Shown one piece after another: positions 16,931 through 26,376 of a stretch of 59,573 nt of DNA (position 1 is its first letter; the number at the start of each line of letters is the position of its first letter). Made by a program: the position numbers and the translations under genes. The notes beneath the pieces are model-generated. The model was given only the letters and a program-made list of their open reading frames with translations, had not been told where the DNA came from and made no database searches. The DNA comes from Bacteroidota bacterium (GTDB taxonomy: Bacteria; Bacteroidota; Bacteroidia; B-17B0; Aurantibacillaceae), in the NCBI GenBank assembly GCA_947487905.1, contig CANLAV010000002.1, positions 1 through 59,573 of the forward strand. Direction: 5' to 3'.

Positions 16931-17116
16931 TTAAGCTTCTTTTTTTGTTGCTTTTTTTGTTGCTTTTTTTGCGGCTGCTTTTTTAACTGGTGCTACTTTT
17001 TCTACTTTTACTTTTGGTGCAGTTGTTTTAGCTGATGCCTTTTTGCGTGGGCGAACAACACCGAATGAGCCTACTTGAATTTTACCGCGTCTAGTTTTTT
17101 GATCTCCTTTTCCCAT
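16931..17116 (-). CDS. 30S ribosomal protein THX
   Basis: 61 residues. The N-terminus MGKGDQKTRRGKIQVGSFG matches THX, a very small basic protein bound at the top of the 30S head in Thermus, Bacteroidota and some others. After the roughly 27-residue conserved core this copy carries a Lys/Ala/Thr-rich tail (KKAAAKKATKKATKKEA) that doubles its length and is encoded by near-repeats of a 12-mer. It has its own promoter upstream and a terminator downstream. Confidence 0.88.
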   Translation of the reverse strand: MGKGDQKTRRGKIQVGSFGVVRPRKKASAKTTAPKVKVEKVAPVKKAAAKKATKKATKKEA

Positions 17117-17142
17117 GATAGTTTGTTTAAATTAATTTTATT

Positions 17143-17174
17143 CAAAAATAGTCTATTTAGATTACATTTTCAAA
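17143..17174 (-). promoter_or_regulatory. Bacteroidota-type promoter for the THX gene
   Basis: Read on the minus strand: TTTG (17174-17171), 20 bp spacer, TATTTTTG (17150-17143), a full match to the TTTG/TAnnTTTG pattern. The predicted start is about 20 bp before the THX ATG. Confidence 0.65.
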
Positions 17175-17192
17175 TTGTTTTTTTGCCTCCAT

Positions 17193-18872
17193 TTAAAACT
17201 TTTTACGGCTATTAAATTGCTTGTTTGGCTTTTCAATTACCGTTAAAATGGATTTTAGTTTAGAAGCATCTGATAATAATTTTTTTGCTTCGACAATGCT
17301 TTTATCATATTTTAAAGCGGTTTCCGTTCTTCCTTTTTGAAATGAGATGCGCGATGCTATTTCTTCCTCAATAAATTGTTTGATTTCTGATTTATAACGC
17401 ATTAAATCATCTTTTTTGTTCGAAGCCATTTTTCCTAATAACGCTTTATATTCTGATTCAATAGTTTGGTAATAGTTTTCCTTAAGTGCATCTGTTTTTA
17501 AATCTTCAAGCGCGTAATCGCTTTCAGTTTTGTAATTGTAATCTTTGTCTTTTAAAAAAAGGATAAAGTCGTTATACTGTTCATTATTCAGTTCAATAGG
17601 CTCTTTGCTTTGAATAATCTCGGGATGTTTAACCACAAACTGATTGACGTATGAAAATATATAATTTTTACTAAATAATACAGCCAATACTTGACTGTAT
17701 TTTATCGCGTCAGTTTTATAATCAGGTAATACACCGGCACCATCGTATACCGTTCTCCCATTTTTAGTTTTAAATGCTGTAATTAATGAGTCGGGCACTT
17801 TATCAACTCTTCCTTCATCATCTTTATTTGAATAATCTAATGCTTGTATGCACCTTCCGCTTGGTATGTAATATTTTGCAACCGTTACTTTTAATTTAGT
17901 ATTATAGGTTAAATCTCTTACTTGTTGCACCAATCCTTTTCCAAATGAGCGTTGCCCTAAAACAACGGCTCTGTCTAAATCTTGTAACGCACCGGCTACA
18001 ATTTCAGAAGCGGATGCCGAATTGTTGTCTACCATCACAATCAATGGTATTTGAGTATCTAATGCATTATTTACAGAGAGATAGCTATTGTCCCAATCTT
18101 TTATTTTTCCCTTTGTAAAAACAATTTCTTGGCCTTTGTCTACAAATAAATTTACGATGTTAACGGCTTCATTTAATAGTCCACCAGGATTTCCTCTCAA
18201 ATCGAGGATTAAAGATTTACATTGTTGTTCTTTTAATTTTACGACAGCTTCTTTTACTTCATTGGAACAGTTTTCTGTAAAGCTTGATAGTTTTATGTAG
18301 CCAATATCAGAACTCAGCATACTTGTATACGAAACGGCTTTTACTTTAATTTCTTCGCGTTTAATTGTTAAGGCAAGTGGCGTTGTTTTTCCTAATGGTA
18401 AAATTTTTAAACTGATAGTTGTGCCCGCTTGACCTTTTAAAATGGAAGATATTTCATCTGTTTTTTTTCCAGTTACATTTTGTCCATTTATTTCAATAAT
18501 TTCATCGCCAGCTCTCAAGCCTGCATTATAGGCAGCAAAATTTTCGTAAGGTTCGGTTATGGTTATTTTATTATTGATGTCTTGTATGATGGCACCAATA
18601 CCGCCATATTCTCCTGTTGTCATGTATTTATAATCTTCTACGTCATTTTCAGTATAGTAATTTGTATAAGGGTCTAAAGACGCTAACATGGCTTCAATGC
18701 CTGTTTTCATGAGTTGCCCGGGCTTTGTTTCATCTACGTAAGCGATGTTTAATTCGCGGTAAAGCGTATTGAAAATATCTAAGTTTTTAGAAACTTCAAA
18801 ATAGTCTTGAGAAAAATTAAATGCAAAAACTGATGCTAGACACAAGCTTAAAATAATAAGGTACTTTTTCAT
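17193..18872 (-). CDS. S41 family carboxyl-terminal processing peptidase
   Basis: About 559 residues from the ATG at 18872 (a TTG seven codons earlier is less likely because MKKYLIILSLCLASVFAF is a ready signal peptide). Periplasmic protease of the Tsp/CtpA family. A PDZ domain (GGIGAIIQ to KILPLG) precedes the protease core, where the catalytic Ser lies in DNNSASASEIVAG (near residue 283) and the Lys in GQRSFGKGLVQ (near 311). The C-terminal ~200 residues are charged and helical, as in longer Bacteroidota members. Likely role: processing or degrading envelope proteins by their C-termini. Confidence 0.92.
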   Translation of the reverse strand: MKKYLIILSLCLASVFAFNFSQDYFEVSKNLDIFNTLYRELNIAYVDETKPGQLMKTGIEAMLASLDPYTNYYTENDVEDYKYMTTGEYGGIGAIIQDINNKITITEPYENFAAYNAGLRAGDEIIEINGQNVTGKKTDEISSILKGQAGTTISLKILPLGKTTPLALTIKREEIKVKAVSYTSMLSSDIGYIKLSSFTENCSNEVKEAVVKLKEQQCKSLILDLRGNPGGLLNEAVNIVNLFVDKGQEIVFTKGKIKDWDNSYLSVNNALDTQIPLIVMVDNNSASASEIVAGALQDLDRAVVLGQRSFGKGLVQQVRDLTYNTKLKVTVAKYYIPSGRCIQALDYSNKDDEGRVDKVPDSLITAFKTKNGRTVYDGAGVLPDYKTDAIKYSQVLAVLFSKNYIFSYVNQFVVKHPEIIQSKEPIELNNEQYNDFILFLKDKDYNYKTESDYALEDLKTDALKENYYQTIESEYKALLGKMASNKKDDLMRYKSEIKQFIEEEIASRISFQKGRTETALKYDKSIVEAKKLLSDASKLKSILTVIEKPNKQFNSRKKF

Positions 18873-19056
18873 AAAGAATAAATTTAATAACAATAAAAAT
18901 AAGTTTAATTAGCCATATAATTAATATTTTATGATAAATTATAATTTGATTTTCTTTAAAATTAAACGCATTTATTTAAAAGATGATAAACTATTTTGTA
19001 CATTTATTTAAAATAATCAAACATATTAAACGAGTATTTTAATAAAATTAATCGTT

Positions 19057-19659
19057 ATGGCAATAAAACAACTTACGATTCCAATGTTTCCTTTGGGCAT
19101 GTTATTATTGCCGGGTGAAACAAAAATGCTTCATATTTTTGAAGAGAAGTATAAACAGTTGGTTTCCGATTGCTTGGCTAATCAAGCTCATTTCGGCATT
19201 CCTTATTCTTCTAATAAACGGTTTGGTGATTTTGGGATCGAAGTCAAAATCAATAGCGTTGTAAAGAGGCATGAAAACGGAGAGTTTGATATACTCGTTG
19301 AAGGAGTGCGTATTTTTAAACTGTTAGAATACTCATCCGTTTTATCCCCAAAATTATACGGTGCAGGTGTTGTTGCTTTATTAGAAGAAATTAAAGAAAC
19401 GCCTTCTGTAAAATTACAAGAACTGATAAAGGACTATTTATGGCTTACTCAACAAAACACCATTCCTATTGATGCTTATGACCATGCCACGGTTTATCAT
19501 ATTGCTCGCTTATTAGATTTATCGTATGCTGAAAAATATGAGTTAATAAAACTACCTACTGTTATTGAAAAGGAAAATTATGTGATTCAAAAAATAAAAT
19601 TATTTTCTTTTATTTTGTATGCTGAAAACGAACTTAAATCCAAGTTTGTATTAAACTAA
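19057..19659 (+). CDS. Lon N-terminal (substrate-binding) domain protein
   Basis: 200 residues, only the LON substrate-binding domain and no AAA+ or protease part. MFPLGMLLLPGETKMLHIFEEKYKQL matches the N-domain start (PLxxxxxPGxxxxLxIFExRYxxL); SVVKRHENGEFDILVEGVRIFKL is the second conserved block, and the rest is helical. Stand-alone LON domain proteins are common in bacteria; function unclear. It is divergent from the S41 gene (185 bp apart, AT-rich, no convincing promoter pair seen) and its last 9 bp overlap the end of the convergent glycosyltransferase. Confidence 0.85.
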   Translation: MAIKQLTIPMFPLGMLLLPGETKMLHIFEEKYKQLVSDCLANQAHFGIPYSSNKRFGDFGIEVKINSVVKRHENGEFDILVEGVRIFKLLEYSSVLSPKLYGAGVVALLEEIKETPSVKLQELIKDYLWLTQQNTIPIDAYDHATVYHIARLLDLSYAEKYELIKLPTVIEKENYVIQKIKLFSFILYAENELKSKFVLN

Positions 19660-20523
19660 TTTATAGTTTTTATATTCTCCTATTTGCCAACCTGTCGTTT
19701 TTTTGATAAGATTTTTGAACTTATCTTTTAAACTGATTTTAATTTTTGATTTATCAAACGTAAAGTCCCAGTTTGCTTGCTTGATGCGATGCATGAAAAC
19801 AGCGGGGTGAGTTTCATTAAATGTATCTAAGCTATCAATTTCTGAATAATCAAATTCTTCAACTTTAGACACGTTTTTATTCATCCATTCATCATCATGC
19901 CACATTTTATGAAAACTTTCTTGCTTAGCTTGTTGTGCTCTTGGAGTTTTTACCCAACCGTAATGATAAATTTTCGCGTTAATTTGTTTTACACACAGCT
20001 TAGAGTCGTCTAATTTGCGAAAGCCTTGCGCATCTTTGTATGAACGAATAGCTTTATCATTTTTAATAATTCTAATTTCTTTGTTGTACCAGCGGTTTGA
20101 ATTTCCAATGTAATTGTAGTGACCATAAAAATGAACGTAATCAAATAATAAGCCATCTACATATTTGTCATCTTTGTAAAGTTGCATAGCGTTTTTGATA
20201 GCAGGCAAATAGTGTTCATGCACACATTCATCACTCTGAATATAAAAACACCAATCAGTGTCTTTGCTAATGGCATCAAATGCTTTATTTGTTTCAATGG
20301 CTAATACTTGTCCGCCTTTGCGTAAACTATCATCCCAAACGGTTTCGACTATTTTTATTTTAGGAGAATCAATGTTTTTAATTAATTGCAATGTTTCATC
20401 TTCGCTATTACCAGCAGCTACAATAAATTCATCACAAATAGGTAAAATAGAAAGAATCGCTTCCACAACAGGATAATCATACTTGATTGCATTTCTTATG
20501 ATGGTGAAGCCAGTTACTTTCAT
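19651..20523 (-). CDS. Glycosyltransferase family 2
   Basis: 290 residues of a GT-A type sugar transferase. MKVTGFTIIRNAIKYDYPVVEAILSILP and EFIVAAGNSEDETLQLI form the nucleotide-binding start; the metal-binding acidic motif is probably in WCFYIQSDECVHE (a DxD-like SDE). The rest contains a Trp/Tyr-rich acceptor domain (HFYGHYNYIGNSNRWYNKEIR, YHYGWVKTP). No membrane segments seen. It is 15 bp after purB in the same direction, so it may be transcribed with it, though function is unrelated. Acceptor unknown. Confidence 0.85.
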   Translation of the reverse strand: MKVTGFTIIRNAIKYDYPVVEAILSILPICDEFIVAAGNSEDETLQLIKNIDSPKIKIVETVWDDSLRKGGQVLAIETNKAFDAISKDTDWCFYIQSDECVHEHYLPAIKNAMQLYKDDKYVDGLLFDYVHFYGHYNYIGNSNRWYNKEIRIIKNDKAIRSYKDAQGFRKLDDSKLCVKQINAKIYHYGWVKTPRAQQAKQESFHKMWHDDEWMNKNVSKVEEFDYSEIDSLDTFNETHPAVFMHRIKQANWDFTFDKSKIKISLKDKFKNLIKKTTGWQIGEYKNYKLV

Positions 20524-20538
20524 TTAATAATAAGCTAA

Positions 20539-21894
20539 TTAAAATTCAGGATTCCTACCAACAAAATTGTGCGGTGTTATTTGAAGTAATTCTTTTTTCA
20601 CGGCATCACTTACATTTAATCCATTAATAAATGTATGCATAGATTCTTGTGTGATATGTGTATTGGTTCGTGTTAAATCTTTTAAAGCCTCGTATGGTTT
20701 TGGATAACCTTCTCTTCTTAAAATAGTTTGAACAGCTTCGGCAACAACAGCCCAATTGTTTTCTAAATCTTTTACAAATACAGATTCGTTCAAAATTAAT
20801 TTATCAAGTCCTTTTAAAATACTTTTGTAAGCAATTAAAACATGTGCAATTGGCACACCAATATTTCTTAAAACAGTGCTGTCCGTTAAATCTCTCTGAA
20901 GTCTTGATATTGGGAGCTTTGCAGCTAAGTGTTCAAACATTGCGTTTGCAATTCCTAAATTTCCTTCTGCATTTTCAAAGTCAATTGGATTTACTTTATG
21001 AGGCATAGCCGATGAACCAATTTCTCCAGCTTTTAATTTTTGTTTAAAATAATCCATGCTCACGTATGTCCAAACATCTTTACTAAAATCTAATAAAATA
21101 GTATCAATACGTTTCATCGCATCGCAGTATGCTGCTATGTTATCATAGTGCTCAATTTGTGTTGTAAATTGACTGCGACTTAATCCTAAAGTATTATTTA
21201 CAAATTCATTTCCAAATGCAATCCAGTTGTTGTTTGGATACGCTACATAGTGCGCATTAAAGTTACCAGTGGCTCCACCAAATTTTGCAGAAAACGGAAT
21301 GGCTTTTAATTGATTTAATTGTATAGTTAAACGTTCCACAAACACATACATTTCTTTTCCTAAGCGAGTTGGAGAAGCTGGTTGTCCGTGTGTTCTTGCT
21401 AATAACGACACATCTTTCCATTCTTTCGCTAATGCCGTTAATTTTTCAATTACTAATTCTAATGTTGGAATGACAACCTCATGAGTAGCATGTTTAAGTG
21501 AAAGAGGAATGGATGTATTGTTAATGTCTTGTGATGTTAGTCCGAAATGAACAAACTCTAAATAATTTTCTAACCCGTGTTGTGTTAATTTATCTTTGAT
21601 AAAATACTCAACGGCTTTCACATCATGATTCGTTGTTTTTTCAGTTTCTTTAATGATTTGAGCATCAGCGAATGAAAAATTTTGATAAACAGATTTTAAA
21701 CTTTCTATCTGACTGTTTGATAATTTTGGTAATTGAGGCAACCCTTGTTGAGCTAATAAAATAAAATAGTCTATTTCAATTTGCACACGGTATTTTATCA
21801 AACCAAATTCCGAAAAATAAGTTGCTAACTCTTGAGTTACTTTTCTATATCTTCCATCAATGGGTGATATAGCGGTTAAATTCGTTAATTCCAT
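20539..21894 (-). CDS. purB: Adenylosuccinate lyase
   Basis: About 451 residues. Catalyses two fumarate-releasing steps in purine synthesis (SAICAR to AICAR, adenylosuccinate to AMP). The ATG at 21894 gives MELTNLTAISPIDGRYR, the usual PurB start; an upstream in-frame start would add ten unrelated residues. Conserved features: TTNHDVKAVEYFIK (catalytic His region), HFGLTSQDINNTS, LLARTHGQPASPT, and the fumarase-superfamily signature GSSAMPHKVNPIDFENAEGN with its flexible-loop Ser. Length and motifs match the E. coli-like PurB group. Confidence 0.95.
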   Translation of the reverse strand: MELTNLTAISPIDGRYRKVTQELATYFSEFGLIKYRVQIEIDYFILLAQQGLPQLPKLSNSQIESLKSVYQNFSFADAQIIKETEKTTNHDVKAVEYFIKDKLTQHGLENYLEFVHFGLTSQDINNTSIPLSLKHATHEVVIPTLELVIEKLTALAKEWKDVSLLARTHGQPASPTRLGKEMYVFVERLTIQLNQLKAIPFSAKFGGATGNFNAHYVAYPNNNWIAFGNEFVNNTLGLSRSQFTTQIEHYDNIAAYCDAMKRIDTILLDFSKDVWTYVSMDYFKQKLKAGEIGSSAMPHKVNPIDFENAEGNLGIANAMFEHLAAKLPISRLQRDLTDSTVLRNIGVPIAHVLIAYKSILKGLDKLILNESVFVKDLENNWAVVAEAVQTILRREGYPKPYEALKDLTRTNTHITQESMHTFINGLNVSDAVKKELLQITPHNFVGRNPEF

Positions 21895-21954
21895 AAGTTT
21901 AAAATAAAGGTTAAATATACTCAATTATGATAGGATAGCCAACGGCCAAACTAC

Positions 21955-22965
21955 TTAATTGTGTATGAAAGGAATAGGCGATTCAATTAATTTTTTTGCA
22001 GATTGCTTTTGATAAGGTGCTAAACCAAATTTCTCATTAACTTCTAAAAGGGCCGCCAATACCAATTGAGAATAGTTTTGTGAGGCTGATTTAAATTGCT
22101 TCGTTTGAGTATGCCAAAGGGTATAAATCAAATTAATATCACCGCGTGTTGGCCGGAAACTAAACAAGGCTTTTTTTACATTGCCAGCTCCTGCGTGATA
22201 GCAATGCATCACTAATAACCTAAACCATAAATCATTTTCTTTGTAATCTTTTATCCCTAAAGAATCTAGTAGGTCTCTCGTTTTAGGAATACATATTTTT
22301 TTGATTAAGCTTGATGCAGCATAAGCAGATCGATCAAAATCGCTACGTTCATCTACTTGCTTATTTACTTTTAATCCGAAAAGTCTGGCAACATCTTTCA
22401 TTAATTGAAATGATCCGTAAGCTCCAACATTCGATTTTTGTAACTTATTCGGGCTCTCTATCATTAAAATAGTTTGTGCGTACCAAGGGTCAACTCCATT
22501 AGCAATAAAATCAGTAATTCCTCTGTTGAAATTGGCAGATGCTTTTTCAAAGTTGTAAAAAAAACTTTTACCAGTAGTCATGAGTATTCGTGCAGAGTCC
22601 ATGAGGCAATGCATATATCGTAAACTATCTTTGATGGCATTTTTTTTAGCAACACAAAGCGTGTCCCATTTATAGCAATGAACGGTATGTAATATATGTC
22701 TGTTCTCTGGACGATTTAATAAGGCACTATCTTTGTGTAAATGCATAATTTTTCTCCAGAAGATAACATTGGGCATGGTATCGCATTGTAAGTTATAAAC
22801 CTGTTTATCATAAACAAAGTTCATTTTTTCTTTTGTTAATAGACTTTGAACTGTAATTACATCTTCTTTCAAATTATAACTTGGTGTATAAGAAATGGTA
22901 TTGCTGTCGGGTGGAGCAACAACAAACAATCTTATAAAAAGAGTTATAGAAGTTAAGAATGGCAT
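21955..22965 (-). CDS. Lytic transglycosylase-like SLT domain protein
   Basis: 336 residues with a short hydrophobic N-terminal segment (FLTSITLFIRLFVVA) that probably exports it. The C-terminal half carries a Slt/MltD-type lysozyme-like domain: catalytic Glu in LMIESPNKL, then NVGAYGSFQLMKDVARLFGL (the GAxGLxQxMPxTA-type motif) and the DFDRSAYAASSLIKK block, and MHCYHAGAGNVKKAL near the end (the YNxGxG-type motif). It would cleave peptidoglycan glycan strands in the periplasm. The N-terminal 130 residues are not recognised and have four Cys. Transcribed toward sdh but separate from purB by about 60 bp. Confidence 0.78.
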   Translation of the reverse strand: MPFLTSITLFIRLFVVAPPDSNTISYTPSYNLKEDVITVQSLLTKEKMNFVYDKQVYNLQCDTMPNVIFWRKIMHLHKDSALLNRPENRHILHTVHCYKWDTLCVAKKNAIKDSLRYMHCLMDSARILMTTGKSFFYNFEKASANFNRGITDFIANGVDPWYAQTILMIESPNKLQKSNVGAYGSFQLMKDVARLFGLKVNKQVDERSDFDRSAYAASSLIKKICIPKTRDLLDSLGIKDYKENDLWFRLLVMHCYHAGAGNVKKALFSFRPTRGDINLIYTLWHTQTKQFKSASQNYSQLVLAALLEVNEKFGLAPYQKQSAKKLIESPIPFIHN

Positions 22966-23064
22966 GGTATAAAAAACATTAAAAAGGTACAGTTATAAAA
23001 CCAACATTAATTTAGCGTTTTCTGATATTTTTCAACAGTTGAATTTTAAGATTCAATAAAATAA

Positions 23065-23093
23065 AAAAGCATTCGTTATTAACGAATGCTTTT
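23065..23093 (-). terminator. Strong hairpin terminator after sdhB
   Basis: AAAAGCATTCGTT (23065-23077) pairs perfectly with AACGAATGCTTTT (23081-23093) around an ATT loop, 13 bp. With A-runs before and T-runs after, it can terminate on either strand; it closes the sdh operon 20 bp after the sdhB stop. Confidence 0.85.
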
Positions 23094-23113
23094 CAAAGAA
23101 ATGATTTTATAGT

Positions 23114-23887
23114 TTATTTAGTATAAGTAGCGCTTGCCGACATTAACTCACGATTCATGCGAGCAATGTTTTCAAGAGAAATTCCTTTTGGACATTCTGC
23201 TTCACAAGCACCAGTGTTTGTGCAGTTTCCAAATCCTTCTTCATCCATTTGTGCTACCATTTTAAGTACACGTGATTTGCGCTCAACTTGTCCTTGTGGT
23301 AATAATGCTAATTGAGAAACTTTAGCTGATACAAATAACATAGCTGAACCATTTTTACAAGCTGCCACACAAGCACCGCAACCAATACAAGCTGCCGCTC
23401 CAAAGGCGTCATCAGCTGCTTCTTTTGGAATTAAAATATTATTAGCGTCTTGTGCATTACCTGTATTTACAGATACATATCCACCACTTGCCATGATTCT
23501 ATCAAATGCACTTCTGTTTACAGCTAAATCTTTTATAACTGGAAACGCAGTACTTCTCCATGGTTCAACAACGATTGTATCACCATCGTTGAAGCTACGC
23601 ATGTGAAGTTGGCAAGTTGTTACACCATCTTTTGGTCCGTGTGGACGACCATTGATGTACATACTGCACATACCGCAAATACCTTCACGGCAATCGTGAT
23701 CAAAAGCAATGGCTTCTTTTCCTTCTACAATTAATTTTTCATTTAACACATCAAACATTTCTAAAAATGACATATCAACTGAAATGCCTTTTAATTGATG
23801 AGTTTCAAAGCTTCCTGTAGCTTTTGTGTTTTTCTGTCTCCAAACTTTTAAAGTTAGATTCAATTCTTTTCCGTGTCCTGATCCCAT
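23114..23887 (-). CDS. sdhB: Succinate dehydrogenase/fumarate reductase iron-sulfur subunit
   Basis: 257 residues. Passes electrons from the flavoprotein SdhA to the membrane quinone. All three clusters are visible: the [2Fe-2S] ligands in [20 protein letters not shown] plus TCQLH, the [4Fe-4S] motif [14 protein letters not shown], and the third cluster motif [15 protein letters not shown]. The N-terminal [12 protein letters not shown] and spacing are those of the Bacteroidota type (SdhCAB with a single cytochrome subunit). It is separated from sdhA by a four-helix-bundle gene bounded by inverted repeats, and its ATG touches one repeat. Confidence 0.95.
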   Translation of the reverse strand: MGSGHGKELNLTLKVWRQKNTKATGSFETHQLKGISVDMSFLEMFDVLNEKLIVEGKEAIAFDHDCREGICGMCSMYINGRPHGPKDGVTTCQLHMRSFNDGDTIVVEPWRSTAFPVIKDLAVNRSAFDRIMASGGYVSVNTGNAQDANNILIPKEAADDAFGAAACIGCGACVAACKNGSAMLFVSAKVSQLALLPQGQVERKSRVLKMVAQMDEEGFGNCTNTGACEAECPKGISLENIARMNRELMSASATYTK

Positions 23888-24346
23888 AGTAATTAGTGAT
23901 TGGTGGTTAGTGACAAGTGATTATGTGTATTAGTAAGCACTGGTCAATTTTTTATTTATTCTTATTTTTTATTGCAGTTATTAAACTATTAATCATTTTT
24001 GATTCTTCTTCTATAAGAATTCTCATTTTAGAGAGTTCATCTTGACTTAAGAATCCAAGCTTATGTGATAAAATAAATCCTGAAAGTAACTCACTTGCAC
24101 TTCCTTTTGCGTGACCTAGTTGCAAAATAAAAGTTGCAGTTGATTTAATTGACCCATCAGAAATATTTAATGAAATAGAGGTTGACGCTCTTCTAAGTTG
24201 CGATGTCATTCCAAAAATTTCTTCTTTAGGAAACTTACTAGTTAGCTTATACACTTCAACTGCAATGTTGATGGCTTTTTGCCAAACTAATAAATCTTCA
24301 AATGAATTGATTTTACTCATCACTTAACTCTATTCACTAATCACTA
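23887..24346. mobile_element. Putative 460-bp cassette with inverted repeats inserted between sdhA and sdhB
   Basis: TAGTAATTAGTGA at 23887-23899 is an inverted copy, with one mismatch, of TCACTAATCACTA at 24334-24346. Next to the left copy further GTTAGTGA (23906-23913) and AAGTGATTA (23915-23923) repeats form an AGTGATTAGTGA-like cluster. Between them lies one gene, a four-helix-bundle protein. The outer ends coincide with the sdhA stop codon and the sdhB start codon, as if a cassette had entered the sdhA-sdhB junction. No transposase is encoded, so it would need help in trans. Mobility is inferred from structure only. Confidence 0.5.
23952..24320 (-). CDS. Four-helix bundle protein (23S rRNA intervening-sequence protein family)
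   Basis: 122 residues, the family usually annotated as four helix bundle protein or S23 ribosomal protein, first seen encoded in intervening sequences of 23S rRNA genes in spirochaetes. Marks: FEDLLVWQKAINIAVEVYKLTSKFP, GMTSQLRRASTSISLNISDG, FILQLGHAKGSASEL, and the helix-rich end (LSQDELSKMRILIEEESKMINSLI). The ATG at 24320 is preferred to a GTG directly before it. It sits alone between sdhA and sdhB inside inverted repeats (23887-24346), out of line with the function of its neighbours. Role unknown; the family is widespread and scattered, which suits horizontal movement. Confidence 0.85.
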   Translation of the reverse strand: MSKINSFEDLLVWQKAINIAVEVYKLTSKFPKEEIFGMTSQLRRASTSISLNISDGSIKSTATFILQLGHAKGSASELLSGFILSHKLGFLSQDELSKMRILIEEESKMINSLITAIKNKNK

Positions 24347-26356
24347 TTTGTAAGAACGTTGAGCGATTTTAATATTTTCGTATTTTAATTCTTCTTTATT
24401 TAATTCCCACTCACTCACTCCTTTATATTCCCAAGCGGCAACATAGGCATAGTTTACATCATCACGTTTAGCTTCACCTTCTTCTGTTTGATGTTCTTCG
24501 CGGAAATGCCCACCACAACTTTCTTCGCGGTCAAGGGCATCTTTACACATAAGTTCACCTAATTCAATAAAGTCAGCTACTCTGCCTGCTTTTTCTAAAT
24601 CTGGATTAAATTCATTGGCTGTACCCAGTACACGAACATCACTCCAAAATTCTTTACGCAATGCTTGTATTTCCGCAATAGCATCAATTAAGCCTTGCTT
24701 GTTACGTGCCATTCCACATTTATTCCAAATGATTAAACCTAAACGCTTGTGAAAACTTTCAACAGATTTTGTTCCGTTGATAGTTAAGAATTTATTGATT
24801 AAATCTGTTTGTTCTTTTACTGCAGTTTCAAACGCAGGATGATTCGTTTTTAATTTATCAATAGAATCTGCTTTATCTTTTTCAGCACTCATACGAGTTA
24901 CTTCTGCTGATAAATAAACGCCTAGAGTGTAAGGAATTACAAAGTAACCATCAGCTAATCCTTGCATTAAGGCTGAAGCTCCTAAACGATTTGCACCATG
25001 GTCAGAGAAGTTTGCTTCACCTAATGCATATAAACCTTTTACAGTAGTCATTAAATTATAATCTACCCATAATCCACCCATTGTGTAGTGAACAGCTGGA
25101 TAAATACGCATTGGAACTTCGTAAGGATTTTCTCCAGTAATTTGTTGATACATATCAAACAAGTTACCGTATTTTTCTTTTACGACTTCTTTTCCTAAAC
25201 GCATAATTTCTTCATGGCTTGGGTTGTGAATATTACGTTTGGTCGCTTCTGTTTTTCCGTAACGTGCCGTGTTAAATGCAAAATCTAAGTACACGGCCAT
25301 TTTAGAATTACCAACGCCATAACCCGCATCACATCTTTCTTTGGCTGCACGAGAAGCAACGTCACGTGGCACTAAATTACCAAAGGCTGGGTAACGACGC
25401 TCTAAATAATAATCTCTTTCTTCTTCAGGAATATCTGTTGCTTTTCTTGTATCATCTTTCTTTGTAGGAACCCAGATACGACCATCATTACGCAATGATT
25501 CTGACATCAAAGTTAACTTTGATTGATGATCTCCAGAAACAGGAATACAAGTTGGATGAATTTGAGTATAACAAGGATTTGCAAAGAATGCTCCTTTTTT
25601 ATGAGCTTTCCAAGCAGCGGTTACATTACTACCCATGGCATTGGTTGATAAGTAAAACACGTTACCGTATCCACCTGTACATAATAATACGGCATGACCG
25701 AAGTGTTTTTCCATTTCGCCAGTAACTAGGTTACGTGCGATGATACCGCGTGTTACACCATCAATGGTAACAACGTCTAACATTTCGTGACGAGCACATA
25801 ATTCTACATTTCCAGAACCAACTTGTCTTTGTAATGCCGAATAAGCACCTAATAATAATTGTTGTCCGGTTTGTCCAGCTGCATAAAATGTACGTTGAAC
25901 CTGTGTTCCACCAAATGAACGGTTACTTAATAAGCCACCATATTCACGTGCTAATGGCACACCTTGTGCAACACATTGATCAATAATGGACGAAGAAACT
26001 TCAGCTAAACGATGAACGTTTGCTTCACGTGCTCTGTAATCACCACCTTTAATTGTATCATAAAATAAACGATAAGTGGAGTCACCATCATTTTGATAAT
26101 TTTTAGCTGCGTTAATTCCGCCTTGTGCAGCAATACTGTGAGCACGACGAGGCGAATCTTGAAAACAAAACACTTTAACTTTATAACCCATTTCAGCTAA
26201 AGAAGCTGCAGCAGAAGATCCAGCAAGTCCAGAGCCTACTACTAAAACTTCCAAACTACGTTTGTTTGCTGGGTTTACCAACGGAAGGGTTGAACGGTAT
26301 TTTGTCCATTTTTCCGAAATTTGTCCTTCTGGTATTTTAGAATCTAATTTTGACAT
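24344..26356 (-). CDS. sdhA: Succinate dehydrogenase/fumarate reductase flavoprotein subunit
   Basis: 670 residues. Oxidises succinate to fumarate with covalent FAD. Visible: the dinucleotide-binding motif [21 protein letters not shown], the FAD-attachment region [17 protein letters not shown] (with the His), [26 protein letters not shown], substrate and catalytic residues around [15 protein letters not shown], and [17 protein letters not shown]. It has the longer C-terminal part of the Bacteroidota type. Second gene of sdhC-sdhA-[four-helix gene]-sdhB; 20 bp follow sdhC. Confidence 0.96.
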   Translation of the reverse strand: MSKLDSKIPEGQISEKWTKYRSTLPLVNPANKRSLEVLVVGSGLAGSSAAASLAEMGYKVKVFCFQDSPRRAHSIAAQGGINAAKNYQNDGDSTYRLFYDTIKGGDYRAREANVHRLAEVSSSIIDQCVAQGVPLAREYGGLLSNRSFGGTQVQRTFYAAGQTGQQLLLGAYSALQRQVGSGNVELCARHEMLDVVTIDGVTRGIIARNLVTGEMEKHFGHAVLLCTGGYGNVFYLSTNAMGSNVTAAWKAHKKGAFFANPCYTQIHPTCIPVSGDHQSKLTLMSESLRNDGRIWVPTKKDDTRKATDIPEEERDYYLERRYPAFGNLVPRDVASRAAKERCDAGYGVGNSKMAVYLDFAFNTARYGKTEATKRNIHNPSHEEIMRLGKEVVKEKYGNLFDMYQQITGENPYEVPMRIYPAVHYTMGGLWVDYNLMTTVKGLYALGEANFSDHGANRLGASALMQGLADGYFVIPYTLGVYLSAEVTRMSAEKDKADSIDKLKTNHPAFETAVKEQTDLINKFLTINGTKSVESFHKRLGLIIWNKCGMARNKQGLIDAIAEIQALRKEFWSDVRVLGTANEFNPDLEKAGRVADFIELGELMCKDALDREESCGGHFREEHQTEEGEAKRDDVNYAYVAAWEYKGVSEWELNKEELKYENIKIAQRSYK

Positions 26357-26376
26357 ATCTTAAACTTTATAATTTT

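Noticed and set aside
24344-24346. The repeat at the sdhA end overlaps its stop codon, which first suggested a truncated SdhA.
   Set aside because: SdhA has full length for the family, including its C-terminal domain, and ends in a normal way.
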